The notes under the pieces were generated by a model, which was given only the letters and a program-made list of their open reading frames with translations, searched no databases and had not been told where the DNA came from. From an uncultured Saprospiraceae bacterium (GTDB lineage Bacteria > Bacteroidota > Bacteroidia > Chitinophagales > Saprospiraceae): 64,000 nt of DNA. The translations under genes and the position numbers were made by a program. The stretch is from the NCBI GenBank assembly GCA_937924805.1, contig CALDTZ010000004.1, positions 89,369 through 153,368 of the forward strand, written 5' to 3'. Of the stretch, positions 1 through 9,001 are shown piece after piece; the stretch's first letter is position 1, and every line of letters begins with the position of its first letter.

Positions 1-2
1 TA

Positions 3-1775
3 CCTTTCGGAGGAAAAAGAACAGATGGATACTTCACTTTTAAAATGGATTTTTTAGCTAACCAAGGAAATGGTGGTTACATGAATTTTCAAGGGGAGGA
101 AGCAATCGGAACAACATGGGTAATGAATACGACTTTCAATCCGGATGGAACGATTACTGTTGATGACGGATTAGCGGTTCGAGTTGTTTCTAATTTTACA
201 CCAGGAGAGTGGGTTGAATTTAAAGTGGAAGTAAACTTGAAAGCAAACGTATGGCAAATTTTTATTGATGGTCAATGTGCCGGTTCATTTGATAATCCAA
301 ACAATTACTTAGCATCATTAGATTTATTCCCGATTGATGCAACGCATACTTTCTTTATTGATGACGTATCATACAAGTATGAGCCAATTGCGCCGGACTT
401 AGTGAGAGATGCGGCAATAACATCAAATGTAGATGTAACAACTTCTTCTTTTGGGTTGGCAGGATCTGAAAGAGCTTTAGATGTAGTTGTTTCTAATAAT
501 GGTTCTGACCCTATTACTTCTTTCAATATAGAAGTAGATAATGCAGGTACTATATCAACTCAAGAGTTTACGGGATTGAATATGATGCCACAAGAAACGA
601 TGTCTATCTTATTAGATGAAACAGTTGTATTAGCAGACGGTGCGAATTTAATTAGAATTGCAATTACAGATGTGAATGGTGAATCAGGTGATGATTTAGA
701 GTGTAATAATATTCAAAATTCACTTTTTGAAGGTTATGTTCCGGCGGAACATAAAAAAGTATTGGTTGAAGAAGCAACAGGTACATGGTGCCAATGGTGC
801 CCAAGAGGTGATGTATTTATGAAAGGACTAAGTGAGACTTATGGTGATGGATTTGTAGGTGTTGCTGTTCATAATGGTGATCCAATGGCAGTTGCTGAGT
901 GGGATGCTGGAATCGGAGGATTACCTGGTTTTGGTGGATATCCAAACGCATCTTGGGATCGATCAATTGTAGGTGGATTTCCAACATTTTTTGATATGGA
1001 ATCTCCATTTGTTGAAAGACTAAGAACAGCTCCTTCAGCAATAATGGAACATGGTGCTTCATTTGATCCAGATACAAGATTATTGAGCATTTCAGTTACT
1101 ACGAATTATTTAAATGATGTTTCAGATAATATTGCATTATTTGTAGGTCTTACAGAAGATAATGTAACTGGTACAACAGCGGACTATAATCAGTCAAATG
1201 CATACGGTAATAACGCAAATGGCGCAATGGGAGGATATGAGTCCCTACCTACATCAGTACCGGCTTCTCAGATGGTATATGAGCATGTAAGTAGAGCTAA
1301 TTTAACTCCGTTTGCAGGTGTTACAGAAGGTTTTGAGAATGCAGCGGCAGGAGCTAAAACAACACATGTATTTAACTATACAATACCGACTGAATATAAT
1401 ATGGAAAACATGCATATTATCAGTGGTTTTTTAATGGGCGGTGTTGTAGATAATGCTCAAACGAGTACGATTGAAGAAGCACAAGCGAATGGATTAAGTA
1501 GCACTATAGATGTTACATTTGATGCAGCAGTACAAGTATTTCCTAATCCAATATCTGATATAGCGAATATTGTACTTGATCTTGAAACACCTCAAAATGT
1601 TTCTATTCAAGTTATTGATGCTATGGGTAAAACAGTTGCACAAAGAAATTACGGAACAGTAGAAGGTAAAAGAATTTTCACTTTTGATGGTACAAATTAC
1701 CATTCAGGTGTTTACTACTTAAGAATATACAATGGTGAAACATTTACTACAAAAAGAGTAGTGATCAATCACTAA
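3..1775 (+). CDS. T9SS-secreted protein with Omp28-related thioredoxin-like domain (5' truncated by window edge)
   Basis: The frame stays open upstream of the first ATG (position 45) to the window edge, so the true start lies outside; about 590 residues are visible. The first ~120 visible residues look like a laminin-G/concanavalin-like jelly roll (WVEFKVEVN, WQIFIDGQ, FFIDDVSY). A short Ig-like linker follows. Then comes an Omp28/thioredoxin-like region opening with KVLVEEATGTWCQWCPRG, whose CQWC pair resembles a thioredoxin-type active site. The last ~75 residues form a type A T9SS sorting domain (VFPNP start, GVYYLRI and a KRVVINH end). Inference: it is exported, crosses the outer membrane through T9SS and is anchored or released there. 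Its substrate is unknown, and the CxxC could be a redox site or a structural disulfide. A strong terminator follows. Confidence 0.85.
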   Translation, partial: PFGGKRTDGYFTFKMDFLANQGNGGYMNFQGEEAIGTTWVMNTTFNPDGTITVDDGLAVRVVSNFTPGEWVEFKVEVNLKANVWQIFIDGQCAGSFDNPNNYLASLDLFPIDATHTFFIDDVSYKYEPIAPDLVRDAAITSNVDVTTSSFGLAGSERALDVVVSNNGSDPITSFNIEVDNAGTISTQEFTGLNMMPQETMSILLDETVVLADGANLIRIAITDVNGESGDDLECNNIQNSLFEGYVPAEHKKVLVEEATGTWCQWCPRGDVFMKGLSETYGDGFVGVAVHNGDPMAVAEWDAGIGGLPGFGGYPNASWDRSIVGGFPTFFDMESPFVERLRTAPSAIMEHGASFDPDTRLLSISVTTNYLNDVSDNIALFVGLTEDNVTGTTADYNQSNAYGNNANGAMGGYESLPTSVPASQMVYEHVSRANLTPFAGVTEGFENAAAGAKTTHVFNYTIPTEYNMENMHIISGFLMGGVVDNAQTSTIEEAQANGLSSTIDVTFDAAVQVFPNPISDIANIVLDLETPQNVSIQVIDAMGKTVAQRNYGTVEGKRIFTFDGTNYHSGVYYLRIYNGETFTTKRVVINH

Positions 1776-1798
1776 ATATAACGTCCTAAGACGATTAC

Positions 1799-1833
1799 AA
1801 GAGCGATATCACTTGATGTCGCTCTTTTTTTTT
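1799..1833 (+). terminator. intrinsic terminator after the T9SS Omp28-like gene
   Basis: Nearly perfect hairpin: GAGCGATATC at 1801 pairs with GATGTCGCTC (one G-T pair) around a 4-nt ACTT loop, flanked by AA/TT that extend the stem. Nine T follow (1825-1833). Confidence 0.85.
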
Positions 1834-1939
1834 ATAATAAGAACAAGGCTTAAAATTTTGGTCATAAATAGACACTTATAATTATTGCTTTTATCTTGTT
1901 TGGTAATTTCAGTATATTACTTAAAACTATATTTAGTAT

Positions 1940-3286
1940 ATGCATATAGTCATCATTGGAAATGGAATTAGTGGAGTAACAGCTGCAAGGTGGGTACGAA
2001 AACTAAGTGAGCATAAAATCACGATCATATCTTCAGAAACAGAATATTTTTATTCTAGAACGGCGTTGATGTACATTTATATGGGGCATATGCGCCAACA
2101 AGATACACAACCTTATGAACCGTGGTTTTGGGCAAAAAATCGAATAGAGCTTCTTCATAAGCACGTCGACTCGGTGGCCTTTGAAGCTAAAGAATTATCA
2201 TTTTCAGATGGAAGCAGTTTAGCATTTGATAAATTAATTATAGCTACTGGTTCGAAATCGAATAAATTTGGTTGGCCTGGTCAAGATTTGAATGGAGTTG
2301 GTGGATTATATCATATTCAAGATTTAGAACGAATGAATAAGTACAGCCATGGACTTCAGAAGGCTGTAATTGTAGGAGGAGGTTTGATTGGAATCGAAAT
2401 GGCAGAAATGTTTAATTCAAGAAAAATTCCAGTTACTATGTTGGTTCGAGAAGAATCATACTGGAATAATGTTCTTCCTACGGAAGAGTCCGCAATGATT
2501 AATAAGCACATAAAAAAACATCATATTGATTTGCGATTAGGCGTAAATCTTCAAGAAATCACGAGTGATGATAACGGCAACGCAAACGGGATCATCATTA
2601 AAGAAACCGGAGAAAAGATTGATTGCGGTTTTGTTGGTCTTACCGCTGGAGTTAGTCCTAATATTCAGTTTTTGAAAGATTCTGGTTTGGAAACGGGTCG
2701 AGGAATATTAGTAGACAAGTTTCTTGAAACAAATATTAAGGATGTCTATGCAATTGGCGATTGTGCTGAACAAAGAAGTCCTATGTCTGGTAGAAGAGGG
2801 GTAGAAGCAATCTGGTATACAGGTCGAATGATGGGGGAAACGGTGGCTTACAATGTGTGTGATAAAGCGGTATCTTATGATCCGGGAATTTGGTTTAATT
2901 CCGCCAAATTTCTTGATATTGAATACCAAGTATATGGAAATATTCAGGCAAAACCTCCTGAAAATCATGGTGCATTATATTGGCAGCATCAAACAGAAAA
3001 TAAATCGATACGAATTGTTTATGATGTAGAAAACATGGAGGTTTTAGGTTTTAACCTAATGGGTATAAGATATAGACATGAGGTTTGTGAAAAATGGATA
3101 AAAGAAAGGACACCCATAGAGTCGGTACTAAAAAATCTTTCATTAGCGAATTTTGATCCTGAATTTTATGAGGATTATGAAACGGAATTGGTGTTTTTGT
3201 ACAATTCGATTCACGGTGCGAACTTAAAATTAGAGAAAAAGAGAAAATGGGATTTCGTTCGAAAATTCTTATCTCAAAAAGTATAA
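1940..3286 (+). CDS. NAD(P)/FAD-dependent oxidoreductase (nitrite/rubredoxin-reductase-like)
   Basis: A 448-residue flavoprotein of the pyridine nucleotide-disulfide oxidoreductase superfamily. The FAD Rossmann motif GNGISG is at residues 7-12, the second (NAD(P)H) Rossmann motif VGGGLIGIEMAE lies near residue 145, and the FAD ribityl motif VYAIGDCAEQ near residue 273. No CxxxxC redox disulfide is visible, so it should pass electrons directly to a partner, as NirB-, rubredoxin- and ferredoxin-reductases do. It stops 2 nt before a membrane polyferredoxin, with which it presumably forms an operon. Inference: it oxidises NAD(P)H and feeds electrons to the polyferredoxin. The ~100-residue C-terminal extension has no function I recognise. 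No nitrite reductase, rubredoxin or dioxygenase gene is adjacent. Confidence 0.85.
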   Translation: MHIVIIGNGISGVTAARWVRKLSEHKITIISSETEYFYSRTALMYIYMGHMRQQDTQPYEPWFWAKNRIELLHKHVDSVAFEAKELSFSDGSSLAFDKLIIATGSKSNKFGWPGQDLNGVGGLYHIQDLERMNKYSHGLQKAVIVGGGLIGIEMAEMFNSRKIPVTMLVREESYWNNVLPTEESAMINKHIKKHHIDLRLGVNLQEITSDDNGNANGIIIKETGEKIDCGFVGLTAGVSPNIQFLKDSGLETGRGILVDKFLETNIKDVYAIGDCAEQRSPMSGRRGVEAIWYTGRMMGETVAYNVCDKAVSYDPGIWFNSAKFLDIEYQVYGNIQAKPPENHGALYWQHQTENKSIRIVYDVENMEVLGFNLMGIRYRHEVCEKWIKERTPIESVLKNLSLANFDPEFYEDYETELVFLYNSIHGANLKLEKKRKWDFVRKFLSQKV

Positions 3287-3288
3287 AT

Positions 3289-4863
3289 ATGAACAATTAC
3301 GATAAAAGTATGTCATTATCCAATCCACATCCTCCTTTTGTGGATTCACAACAAAAATTGGCAGCAACGCTTGGATCAATTGGACTTTTGATGATGGTAT
3401 TAGCTTTTGCTGGCTATTCATACTCGAATGTTGGTTGGATGCTGACTTTATCTTGTTTGATGTTAAGTACCGGTATTATATGGTATGCTCTTAGGGCTTA
3501 CTATCATAAGATTCCTGGTATAAAGAATGATGGAGTTTGGTTTTCTAGTATTGCAGCTCGAGGTGTTTTAGGTTGGATAAGTGGAATTGTGATTACCGGC
3601 TTTTATATTTTACTATATTGGTACCCAAATATGCTAGGGCAATCAAGTGGTGCTGATGCAGCTAATACAGGGCTCATTGCTCTTTTCGACCCATTATCGT
3701 TTTTAATAAAAGGTCAAGCCGCAAGCCAATGGTTTGTTTATGGTACGCTTTATACTATGGCTATTTTACTATTTGGATTTAAATTTATACTTAAGTATAG
3801 ACATAATAAATACCAGATTGTCCGAACAATATCCGTTATGTTTTTTCAGCTTGGTTTTGCCTTTTTATTACCTGAGTTTTTTCAGGCAATGAATGAACCC
3901 TATTATAATTTTGCCAATATGTGGCCATTGAATTATTATTTCTTTGACGATTATAATATGAATACCTATACGGGTGGTACTAATTTTGGGTTAATTATGA
4001 TACTGTGGGGATTAGCAATGGTTTTTATTATTTCTCCTATTTTAACCTATTTGTATGGTAAGCGATGGTATTGTAGCTGGGTTTGCGGTTGTGGGGGATT
4101 GGCTGAGACAGCTGGTGACTCATTTAGACATCTATCTGATAAATCGACGAAAGCTTGGAAGATTGAACGCTGGATGATTCACGGGGTTTTACTTTTTTCA
4201 TTTCTGATGACTGCGGCAGTTTTATCAACTTATTTCAATAACAATAGCGGTCAATGGGTATCTAAAAATCTATTCCTTGTCATAATGATTGCTGTTATAA
4301 GTTTTATTATCGGATTTGTACTTTGGAGAAAACATGATATAGCAAAATCGGGAAAAAATATTCCAATGTTCATCATAGGGAGTGTAGGTATTGTGGGCCT
4401 TTTGGTTTTGTTTTCGCATGTCATGGGTTATTTTGTACTAAGTGCTGGATCTTTGAGAAGTGTTTATGGTTTTTTAATAGGATCTGCTTTTTCAGGAGTT
4501 GTTGGTGTTGGTTTTTATCCGTTAATGGGATCGAGAGTCTGGTGTCGTTTTGGTTGCCCAATGGCTGCTATATTAGGATTGCAACAAAAGTTTTTCTCTA
4601 GGTTCCGAATTACAACAAATGGAGGTCAATGTATTTCTTGTGGAAACTGCTCTACTTATTGTGAAATGGGCATAGATGTACGAGCTTATGCTCAAAAAGG
4701 ACAAAATATTGTACGGGCTTCGTGTGTAGGTTGTGGTGTCTGTTCGGCTGTTTGCCCTCGAGGAGTGTTAAAATTGGAGAATGGATCATCAGATATTCAT
4801 ACTAAGACGGATCTAATGCGTACGATTCATATTAGTGAAGATGAAGTAAAAATTTTAAGTTAA
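3289..4863 (+). CDS. Membrane-bound polyferredoxin, NapH/NosR/CcoG-like 4Fe-4S protein
   Basis: The frame is open from an ATG at 3247, but that overlaps the upstream gene by 40 nt; the ATG at 3289, 2 nt after the upstream stop, gives a 524-residue protein and is preferred. Many hydrophobic segments run through residues 20-250 and 290-420. Membrane-edge cysteine motifs WCSWVCGCGG-type (C262, C266, C268) and WCRFGCP (C419, C423) resemble those of NapH/NosR. The C-terminal soluble part has two CxxCxxCxxxC ferredoxin motifs (C448-C458 and C479-C489), enough for two [4Fe-4S] clusters. Family knowledge: such proteins move electrons across or along the cytoplasmic membrane. The paired flavoprotein upstream is the likely electron donor; the acceptor is not encoded here. 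Confidence 0.85.
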   Translation: MNNYDKSMSLSNPHPPFVDSQQKLAATLGSIGLLMMVLAFAGYSYSNVGWMLTLSCLMLSTGIIWYALRAYYHKIPGIKNDGVWFSSIAARGVLGWISGIVITGFYILLYWYPNMLGQSSGADAANTGLIALFDPLSFLIKGQAASQWFVYGTLYTMAILLFGFKFILKYRHNKYQIVRTISVMFFQLGFAFLLPEFFQAMNEPYYNFANMWPLNYYFFDDYNMNTYTGGTNFGLIMILWGLAMVFIISPILTYLYGKRWYCSWVCGCGGLAETAGDSFRHLSDKSTKAWKIERWMIHGVLLFSFLMTAAVLSTYFNNNSGQWVSKNLFLVIMIAVISFIIGFVLWRKHDIAKSGKNIPMFIIGSVGIVGLLVLFSHVMGYFVLSAGSLRSVYGFLIGSAFSGVVGVGFYPLMGSRVWCRFGCPMAAILGLQQKFFSRFRITTNGGQCISCGNCSTYCEMGIDVRAYAQKGQNIVRASCVGCGVCSAVCPRGVLKLENGSSDIHTKTDLMRTIHISEDEVKILS

Positions 4864-4866
4864 CCC

Positions 4867-5613
4867 TTACAATGTATATTGATCAAGGATGTCAAAAAAT
4901 TCTTTTCGACGTCTTGTTGAAATAGGTATTTCCATTCCATTTTTTAATACTAACTGCTGATCTATTGATTTATCAACTTTAATAATATGAGCGAGATTCA
5001 CCAAATAAGATCGATTCGCTCTAAAAAACCCATATTTTTTAAGTAGTTCTTCATAATAGCCGAGTGTTTTACTAACGACTGTTTTACCATTATTTGTAAA
5101 TACAGTTGTATAGTTGTTTTCTCCAAAACAATACAGAATATCCATAATACTATAGATTTCAACAGCGTCCATAGAGGTAAATGTGATTTTATCTTCTTTA
5201 TTGATACGAGGTAATTTTACAAGTTGTTCTTGTCGATTTTTATATTTGTTTTTTACTTTGGCAATGGCTTCCATAAGTTCTTTAGGCTTCACAGGTTTGA
5301 CCAAGTAATCAATTCCATTTAATCTAAACGCTTGGGCTGCATAGTCAGGAAAAGCAGTTGTAAAGATGGTTTCAAAATTTATAATATTGATATAATTAAA
5401 TAAAGCAACACCATTTTCTCCGGGCATTTCTACATCGAGAAAAACAATGTCGGGGTTTTCTTCCTTTATGAGTTTTACGGCTTGTTTGACGGACTTGGCT
5501 TCTCCGACAATTTTTATTTCTGGAAAATATCTAGTAAGAAGATTTTTTAAAACAGATATACACTGGGGTGTATCATCTACAATAATGCTGGTAAAAATTT
5601 TAATCTTTTCCAT
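4867..5613 (-). CDS. LytTR-family response regulator
   Basis: A 248-residue protein with an N-terminal receiver domain (acidic pair at D13-D14, phospho-acceptor D60 in DIVFLDVEMPG, conserved Lys in LVKPVKP near 107). A C-terminal LytTR DNA-binding domain spans roughly residues 145-248 (FFRANRSYLVNLAHI, STRRRKEF). The first codons overlap the end of the sensor kinase gene by 14 nt, so the two are almost certainly translationally coupled partners. LytTR proteins bind pairs of direct repeats spaced by two helical turns, and such repeats occur upstream of the operon at 8600-8630. Target genes are unknown. Confidence 0.93.
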   Translation of the reverse strand: MEKIKIFTSIIVDDTPQCISVLKNLLTRYFPEIKIVGEAKSVKQAVKLIKEENPDIVFLDVEMPGENGVALFNYINIINFETIFTTAFPDYAAQAFRLNGIDYLVKPVKPKELMEAIAKVKNKYKNRQEQLVKLPRINKEDKITFTSMDAVEIYSIMDILYCFGENNYTTVFTNNGKTVVSKTLGYYEELLKKYGFFRANRSYLVNLAHIIKVDKSIDQQLVLKNGMEIPISTRRRKEFFDILDQYTL

Positions 5614-8509
5614 GAATATAATCTATGGTTAACGTAATGTTTGTTCCTGGTTGGTTTGTATTATTTCCAGAATTAGAAATCTTTAGACTTTCTTGATTAC
5701 TTGTCGAATTTATCTGTTTAGAGTTTAGTTCAAGTCTCTTTCTAATGGTTGATAACCCTGTTGAATTTACATTTTTTATAGCAGATTTTATATCGGTGAT
5801 GCCCAGTCCATTGTCTTCAATTTCGCAATAAATTCGCTGATCGATTTCAAAAAATTTTATTTTAATGGTTGGATTGACGATTTCTTCTGTAAACGCATGT
5901 TTAAAACTATTCTCTATAATAGGTTGAATAAGTAAAGGTGGAATAAAAATATTTCGAGCCTTTTTATCTAATCTCTCATCAATGATTAATTCATATTTTA
6001 TTTTCTTCTGATTTTTCATAGATTCGAGCTCTAAATAGACTTTAATGAAATCTATTTCTTGTCGTAAAGAAATTCTTTCTAAGGTTGCATATCGCATCGA
6101 ACGCCTAATCAAATCTGCAAATAGTGAGGTGTATTCACTTGCTTCCCATATTTTATCTTTTTCTATCATATCTTGAATAGAATATAATGCATTCGAAATA
6201 AAATGTGGATTCATATGATTTTGCAAAGCGGTCATTTTCATGCCGTCTATTTTACGTTGTTTCTGTCTTTTATCTTCTGCATCTTTTACCCTTTTTAGCA
6301 AAAATATTCGCGTCAAATAATAAATGCAGTAACCAAAAAATGCAAAAAAGAAGATTTGAGCGAGTAAAGTCTTATACCAAACTTTTTTAACAAAGAATTC
6401 GAGTTGTTGTACATTACTTTCTCTCGGACTATTGTCAAAGGCCTTGATTTGTAGGGTGTTTTTGCCCGATTGTAGGGAGTTAAACGAAATTTCATTTTGA
6501 AAACTTTTTAACCAATTCGTATCTTTTTCTAAAATCCTGTATTTGTATTGAATGCTTTCATTCCCTTTAAATGAAATACCTAAATAGTGAACATTTACAT
6601 TATTCGAATCGTGTGATAAAGTATACTTCTGTTTAATTAGGGCATCGTTACCTGAAATTTTAACATTTGAAATATTAAATAAAATTTCTGAACGTTCAAT
6701 TTTATCATTTAAGTTGAATGAACTAATACCATATTCGGTCCCAATATAGCAATAGGGTTCATCAATAAGTAAAGCATCAATCTTACTCGATGGTAAATGA
6801 CTTTTACCATTAATAAGCATCATTTTTTTAGTAGATTTATTGTAAATGTAAGCTCCAAGGTCACTAGCTGCTGCGATAAAATTTTCACTACAACTTAGAT
6901 CTGTTATTTTATTAGGGAATTGTGATATTTTAGTCGCAGTCTGATAATTTGAAATGTTAAAAAGTCCATGCGAAAAGGTACTTACATAAGCTTCTTTTGG
7001 ATCGCTAAATTCAATGCCCGAAATGTTGTATGGAAGTAAATCGAATGCACTGACTATTGAATCTTGAGAATGATTGTATATAAAGAGGCCATTTGTGGTC
7101 CCGGCCCAGATATAACCGTTTTTATCGTATTGAGAAGCATAAGATCTCTGCTCTATTTTTTTATTTTTTATATAAGTAAGCTTGTTTTTATTATCTAATA
7201 ACTTTATCCCTCTATTCGTTGAAATAATTACATTGTCTTCATTGTATAGCGTCATACTTTTTACAACTTGTGGTCTTAAAGCCAATTTATTTTTGAAATC
7301 GTAGGACCACAATTTTGCACTGGTCCCAATAATTAGCTTTTTATTGATAACGAGTAACCCAGTAATCCAGTCTTCAAAATTTTCAGTTTGAATTTCTTGA
7401 TTATCTGTATTTATTATAAAAAGATCTCCTTGCATATTGCCGCAGTAAATGGTAGATCCCATTTTTTTAATCGTTGTTATGGAACTAGTTTGATTGGATT
7501 TTCCAATCAATGGAGTAAATTTAAAATTTTCATTTTTAATGATTTGAACCCCATTATTTGCTGTACATACCCATTTTAGATTTTCTCTACAGACAAAGAC
7601 GGAGTAAATATTTAGTGTTTCATTTGTGCGATCGGATAAAATAATTTTATTTTTTTCGATTCTAATTTTTTGTTGTCCAGCACTCGATAAAAGGTAGTTT
7701 TCTTGATCAATTGTCGATAACTTATTTATTCTTTCATTTACGGTTTTAATATCTAATAAGGAGTCACGATTGAAATAAATTATTGTTTTGTTATCGTTTT
7801 GTACGGCTAAATAATGGTCTGTTTTAATTTTAATAATGCTAGATAATACAGACTCTGTATTGTATTTATTGATAGGATTAATCTTTTCGTCGAATATGAT
7901 CAAATTATGTTTTATTGACTTATTCCGATAGTATGATATCGCTATGTTTTCATTGTCGAATAAAATGTTGAAGTGTGGAGATTCTTTAGAGATTGTTTTC
8001 AATAATTTAAGCTCACCTGAAGGGTTTGTTTGAAATACTTTTATTAAACTTTTATTAGAGTGGAAATAACATCTGACCCAAAGTTTATTGGCATGAATTT
8101 TTAGTTCTGTGATTTTAATTTTTTCTTGATCTTCAAAAGGATAAATGATTTTTGCTTCTCCATTTTCAATAAAAACGAGTTGTCCAGAGATATTTACGGC
8201 AAAAATTTGATTGTATTCGTTTTTGCCAATGTAGGCAAAGAAATGATCATTGAGCCCTTCGATTTTAATATTCGTTACCTTTTCTCCATCATAAGTACAA
8301 ATTCCATTATCGGTAGCAATCCATACTAGCCCTTGATTGTCTTGAACGACTTTATACGCAATATTTGAAGGTAGTCCTTCTGCACTTGTTAGTGGCCAGC
8401 ATAAGGATTCTTGAGCAAAGGTGATTATAGATTGAAAAAGAAAAAGAAAAACGAAAAGGATTGTTGCTCCAGATATATTGTAATTTTTTTTATTTATTGT
8501 CTTTTTCAA
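5600..8509 (-). CDS. Sensor histidine kinase: beta-propeller/Y_Y_Y ectodomain with LytS-type kinase
   Basis: A 969-residue sensor. A signal-anchor or signal peptide (residues ~14-32) leads into a long periplasmic region with two-component-regulator propeller repeats (GLPSNIAYKVVQDNQGLVWIAT, then DNGICTYDG; GYIWAGTTNGLFIYN). A Y_Y_Y domain follows (near 600-700, NTLQIKAFDNSP), then one transmembrane helix (~705-730). The cytoplasmic part is a short LytS-type His_kinase domain: H769 in MNPHFISNALYSIQ is the likely phospho-acceptor, followed by an HATPase region (IENSFKHAF, EDNGLGI). Unlike hybrid two-component systems of gut Bacteroides that sense glycans, it is not fused to an AraC regulator; the partner is the overlapping LytTR gene. 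The ligand is unknown, and no PUL (SusC/D) genes are adjacent. Confidence 0.92.
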   Translation of the reverse strand: MKKTINKKNYNISGATILFVFLFLFQSIITFAQESLCWPLTSAEGLPSNIAYKVVQDNQGLVWIATDNGICTYDGEKVTNIKIEGLNDHFFAYIGKNEYNQIFAVNISGQLVFIENGEAKIIYPFEDQEKIKITELKIHANKLWVRCYFHSNKSLIKVFQTNPSGELKLLKTISKESPHFNILFDNENIAISYYRNKSIKHNLIIFDEKINPINKYNTESVLSSIIKIKTDHYLAVQNDNKTIIYFNRDSLLDIKTVNERINKLSTIDQENYLLSSAGQQKIRIEKNKIILSDRTNETLNIYSVFVCRENLKWVCTANNGVQIIKNENFKFTPLIGKSNQTSSITTIKKMGSTIYCGNMQGDLFIINTDNQEIQTENFEDWITGLLVINKKLIIGTSAKLWSYDFKNKLALRPQVVKSMTLYNEDNVIISTNRGIKLLDNKNKLTYIKNKKIEQRSYASQYDKNGYIWAGTTNGLFIYNHSQDSIVSAFDLLPYNISGIEFSDPKEAYVSTFSHGLFNISNYQTATKISQFPNKITDLSCSENFIAAASDLGAYIYNKSTKKMMLINGKSHLPSSKIDALLIDEPYCYIGTEYGISSFNLNDKIERSEILFNISNVKISGNDALIKQKYTLSHDSNNVNVHYLGISFKGNESIQYKYRILEKDTNWLKSFQNEISFNSLQSGKNTLQIKAFDNSPRESNVQQLEFFVKKVWYKTLLAQIFFFAFFGYCIYYLTRIFLLKRVKDAEDKRQKQRKIDGMKMTALQNHMNPHFISNALYSIQDMIEKDKIWEASEYTSLFADLIRRSMRYATLERISLRQEIDFIKVYLELESMKNQKKIKYELIIDERLDKKARNIFIPPLLIQPIIENSFKHAFTEEIVNPTIKIKFFEIDQRIYCEIEDNGLGITDIKSAIKNVNSTGLSTIRKRLELNSKQINSTSNQESLKISNSGNNTNQPGTNITLTIDYIHGKD

Positions 8510-8565
8510 GTATCCAATTCTTCTTCCAAGGATAGTAATTTTTTTGTAGATCTGTAAGGGGAAGC

Positions 8566-8630
8566 TAGGTATAATTTTAATTTATTTTTCCAACGACCAC
8601 TTACTCAATGAAAGGTTGCATTCACTCAAT
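8566..8630 (-). promoter_or_regulatory. Candidate LytTR operator and promoter for the sensor/regulator operon
   Basis: On the plus strand CTTACTCAAT (8600-8609) and TTCACTCAAT (8621-8630) are direct repeats with 8 of 10 bases matching and a 21-bp period. That is the two-helical-turn geometry known for LytTR regulators. Reading the minus strand, the repeats sit just upstream of a TTG (8593-8591), and 17 bp further is a poor -7 candidate, TATACCTA (8573-8566). Inference: the regulator activates its own operon from these repeats. Confidence 0.4.
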
Positions 8631-8675
8631 TGGGTAAAGATTTGACATAAATATTTACATGAATGACGCAGATAA

Positions 8676-8712
8676 AAAGAAAAAGGTCGATAAATTCCTA
8701 TCGACCTTTTTA
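8676..8712 (-). terminator. intrinsic terminator after dodecin
   Basis: Perfect 12-bp stem: 8681-8692 pairs with 8699-8710 around the loop AATTCC. On the minus strand it is followed by a T-rich run. It isolates the dodecin gene from the sensor operon downstream. Confidence 0.88.
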
Positions 8713-8716
8713 AGTA

Positions 8717-8917
8717 TTATTTTACTTCAAAGGTAATTTTTAGATTCACTCTATATTCTGAAACTTTACCGTCTGATACGACAACGCTTTGAGTTTGAAC
8801 AAAAGCGGATTTAATATTCTTCACTGATTTCGATGCTCTTTCTATGCCTTTAGCGGTAGCATCCTCCCAACTTGTGTCCGAGTTACTTAGTACTTCGATG
8901 ACTTTCATTATTGCCAT
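8717..8917 (-). CDS. Dodecin family protein
   Basis: A 66-residue protein spanning the whole dodecin fold: KVIEVL first strand, TSWEDATAKGIERASKSVKN helix and two C-terminal strands ending KITFEV. Dodecins assemble into hollow dodecamers; flavin-storing members use a Trp at the start of the second strand to stack on the flavin. Here the aligned position is KSAFVQ, with no Trp. It therefore resembles the non-flavin ('calcium dodecin', Rv0379-like) branch more than the flavin-binding one. It has its own terminator, and a TATATTTG element lies upstream, so it is probably monocistronic. Start at MAIMKV or three codons later. Confidence 0.88.
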   Translation of the reverse strand: MAIMKVIEVLSNSDTSWEDATAKGIERASKSVKNIKSAFVQTQSVVVSDGKVSEYRVNLKITFEVK

Positions 8918-8943
8918 AATATCAATTTTAAGGTTAAAAATGA

Positions 8944-8951
8944 CAAATATA
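8944..8951 (-). promoter_or_regulatory. -7 element (TAnnTTTG) upstream of dodecin
   Basis: TATATTTG on the minus strand, 27 bp before the dodecin start. No clear TTG at the -33 position. Confidence 0.45.
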
Positions 8952-9001
8952 ATATTAAATAAAAATCTAAAGTATAAAATGTTGTACTTTAACTATTTGT
9001 G

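Noticed and set aside
817..1090. Minus-strand ORFs inside the Omp28-like gene
   Set aside because: They lie antisense to a clear T9SS gene in its frame, have His/Gln-rich composition and no family similarity.
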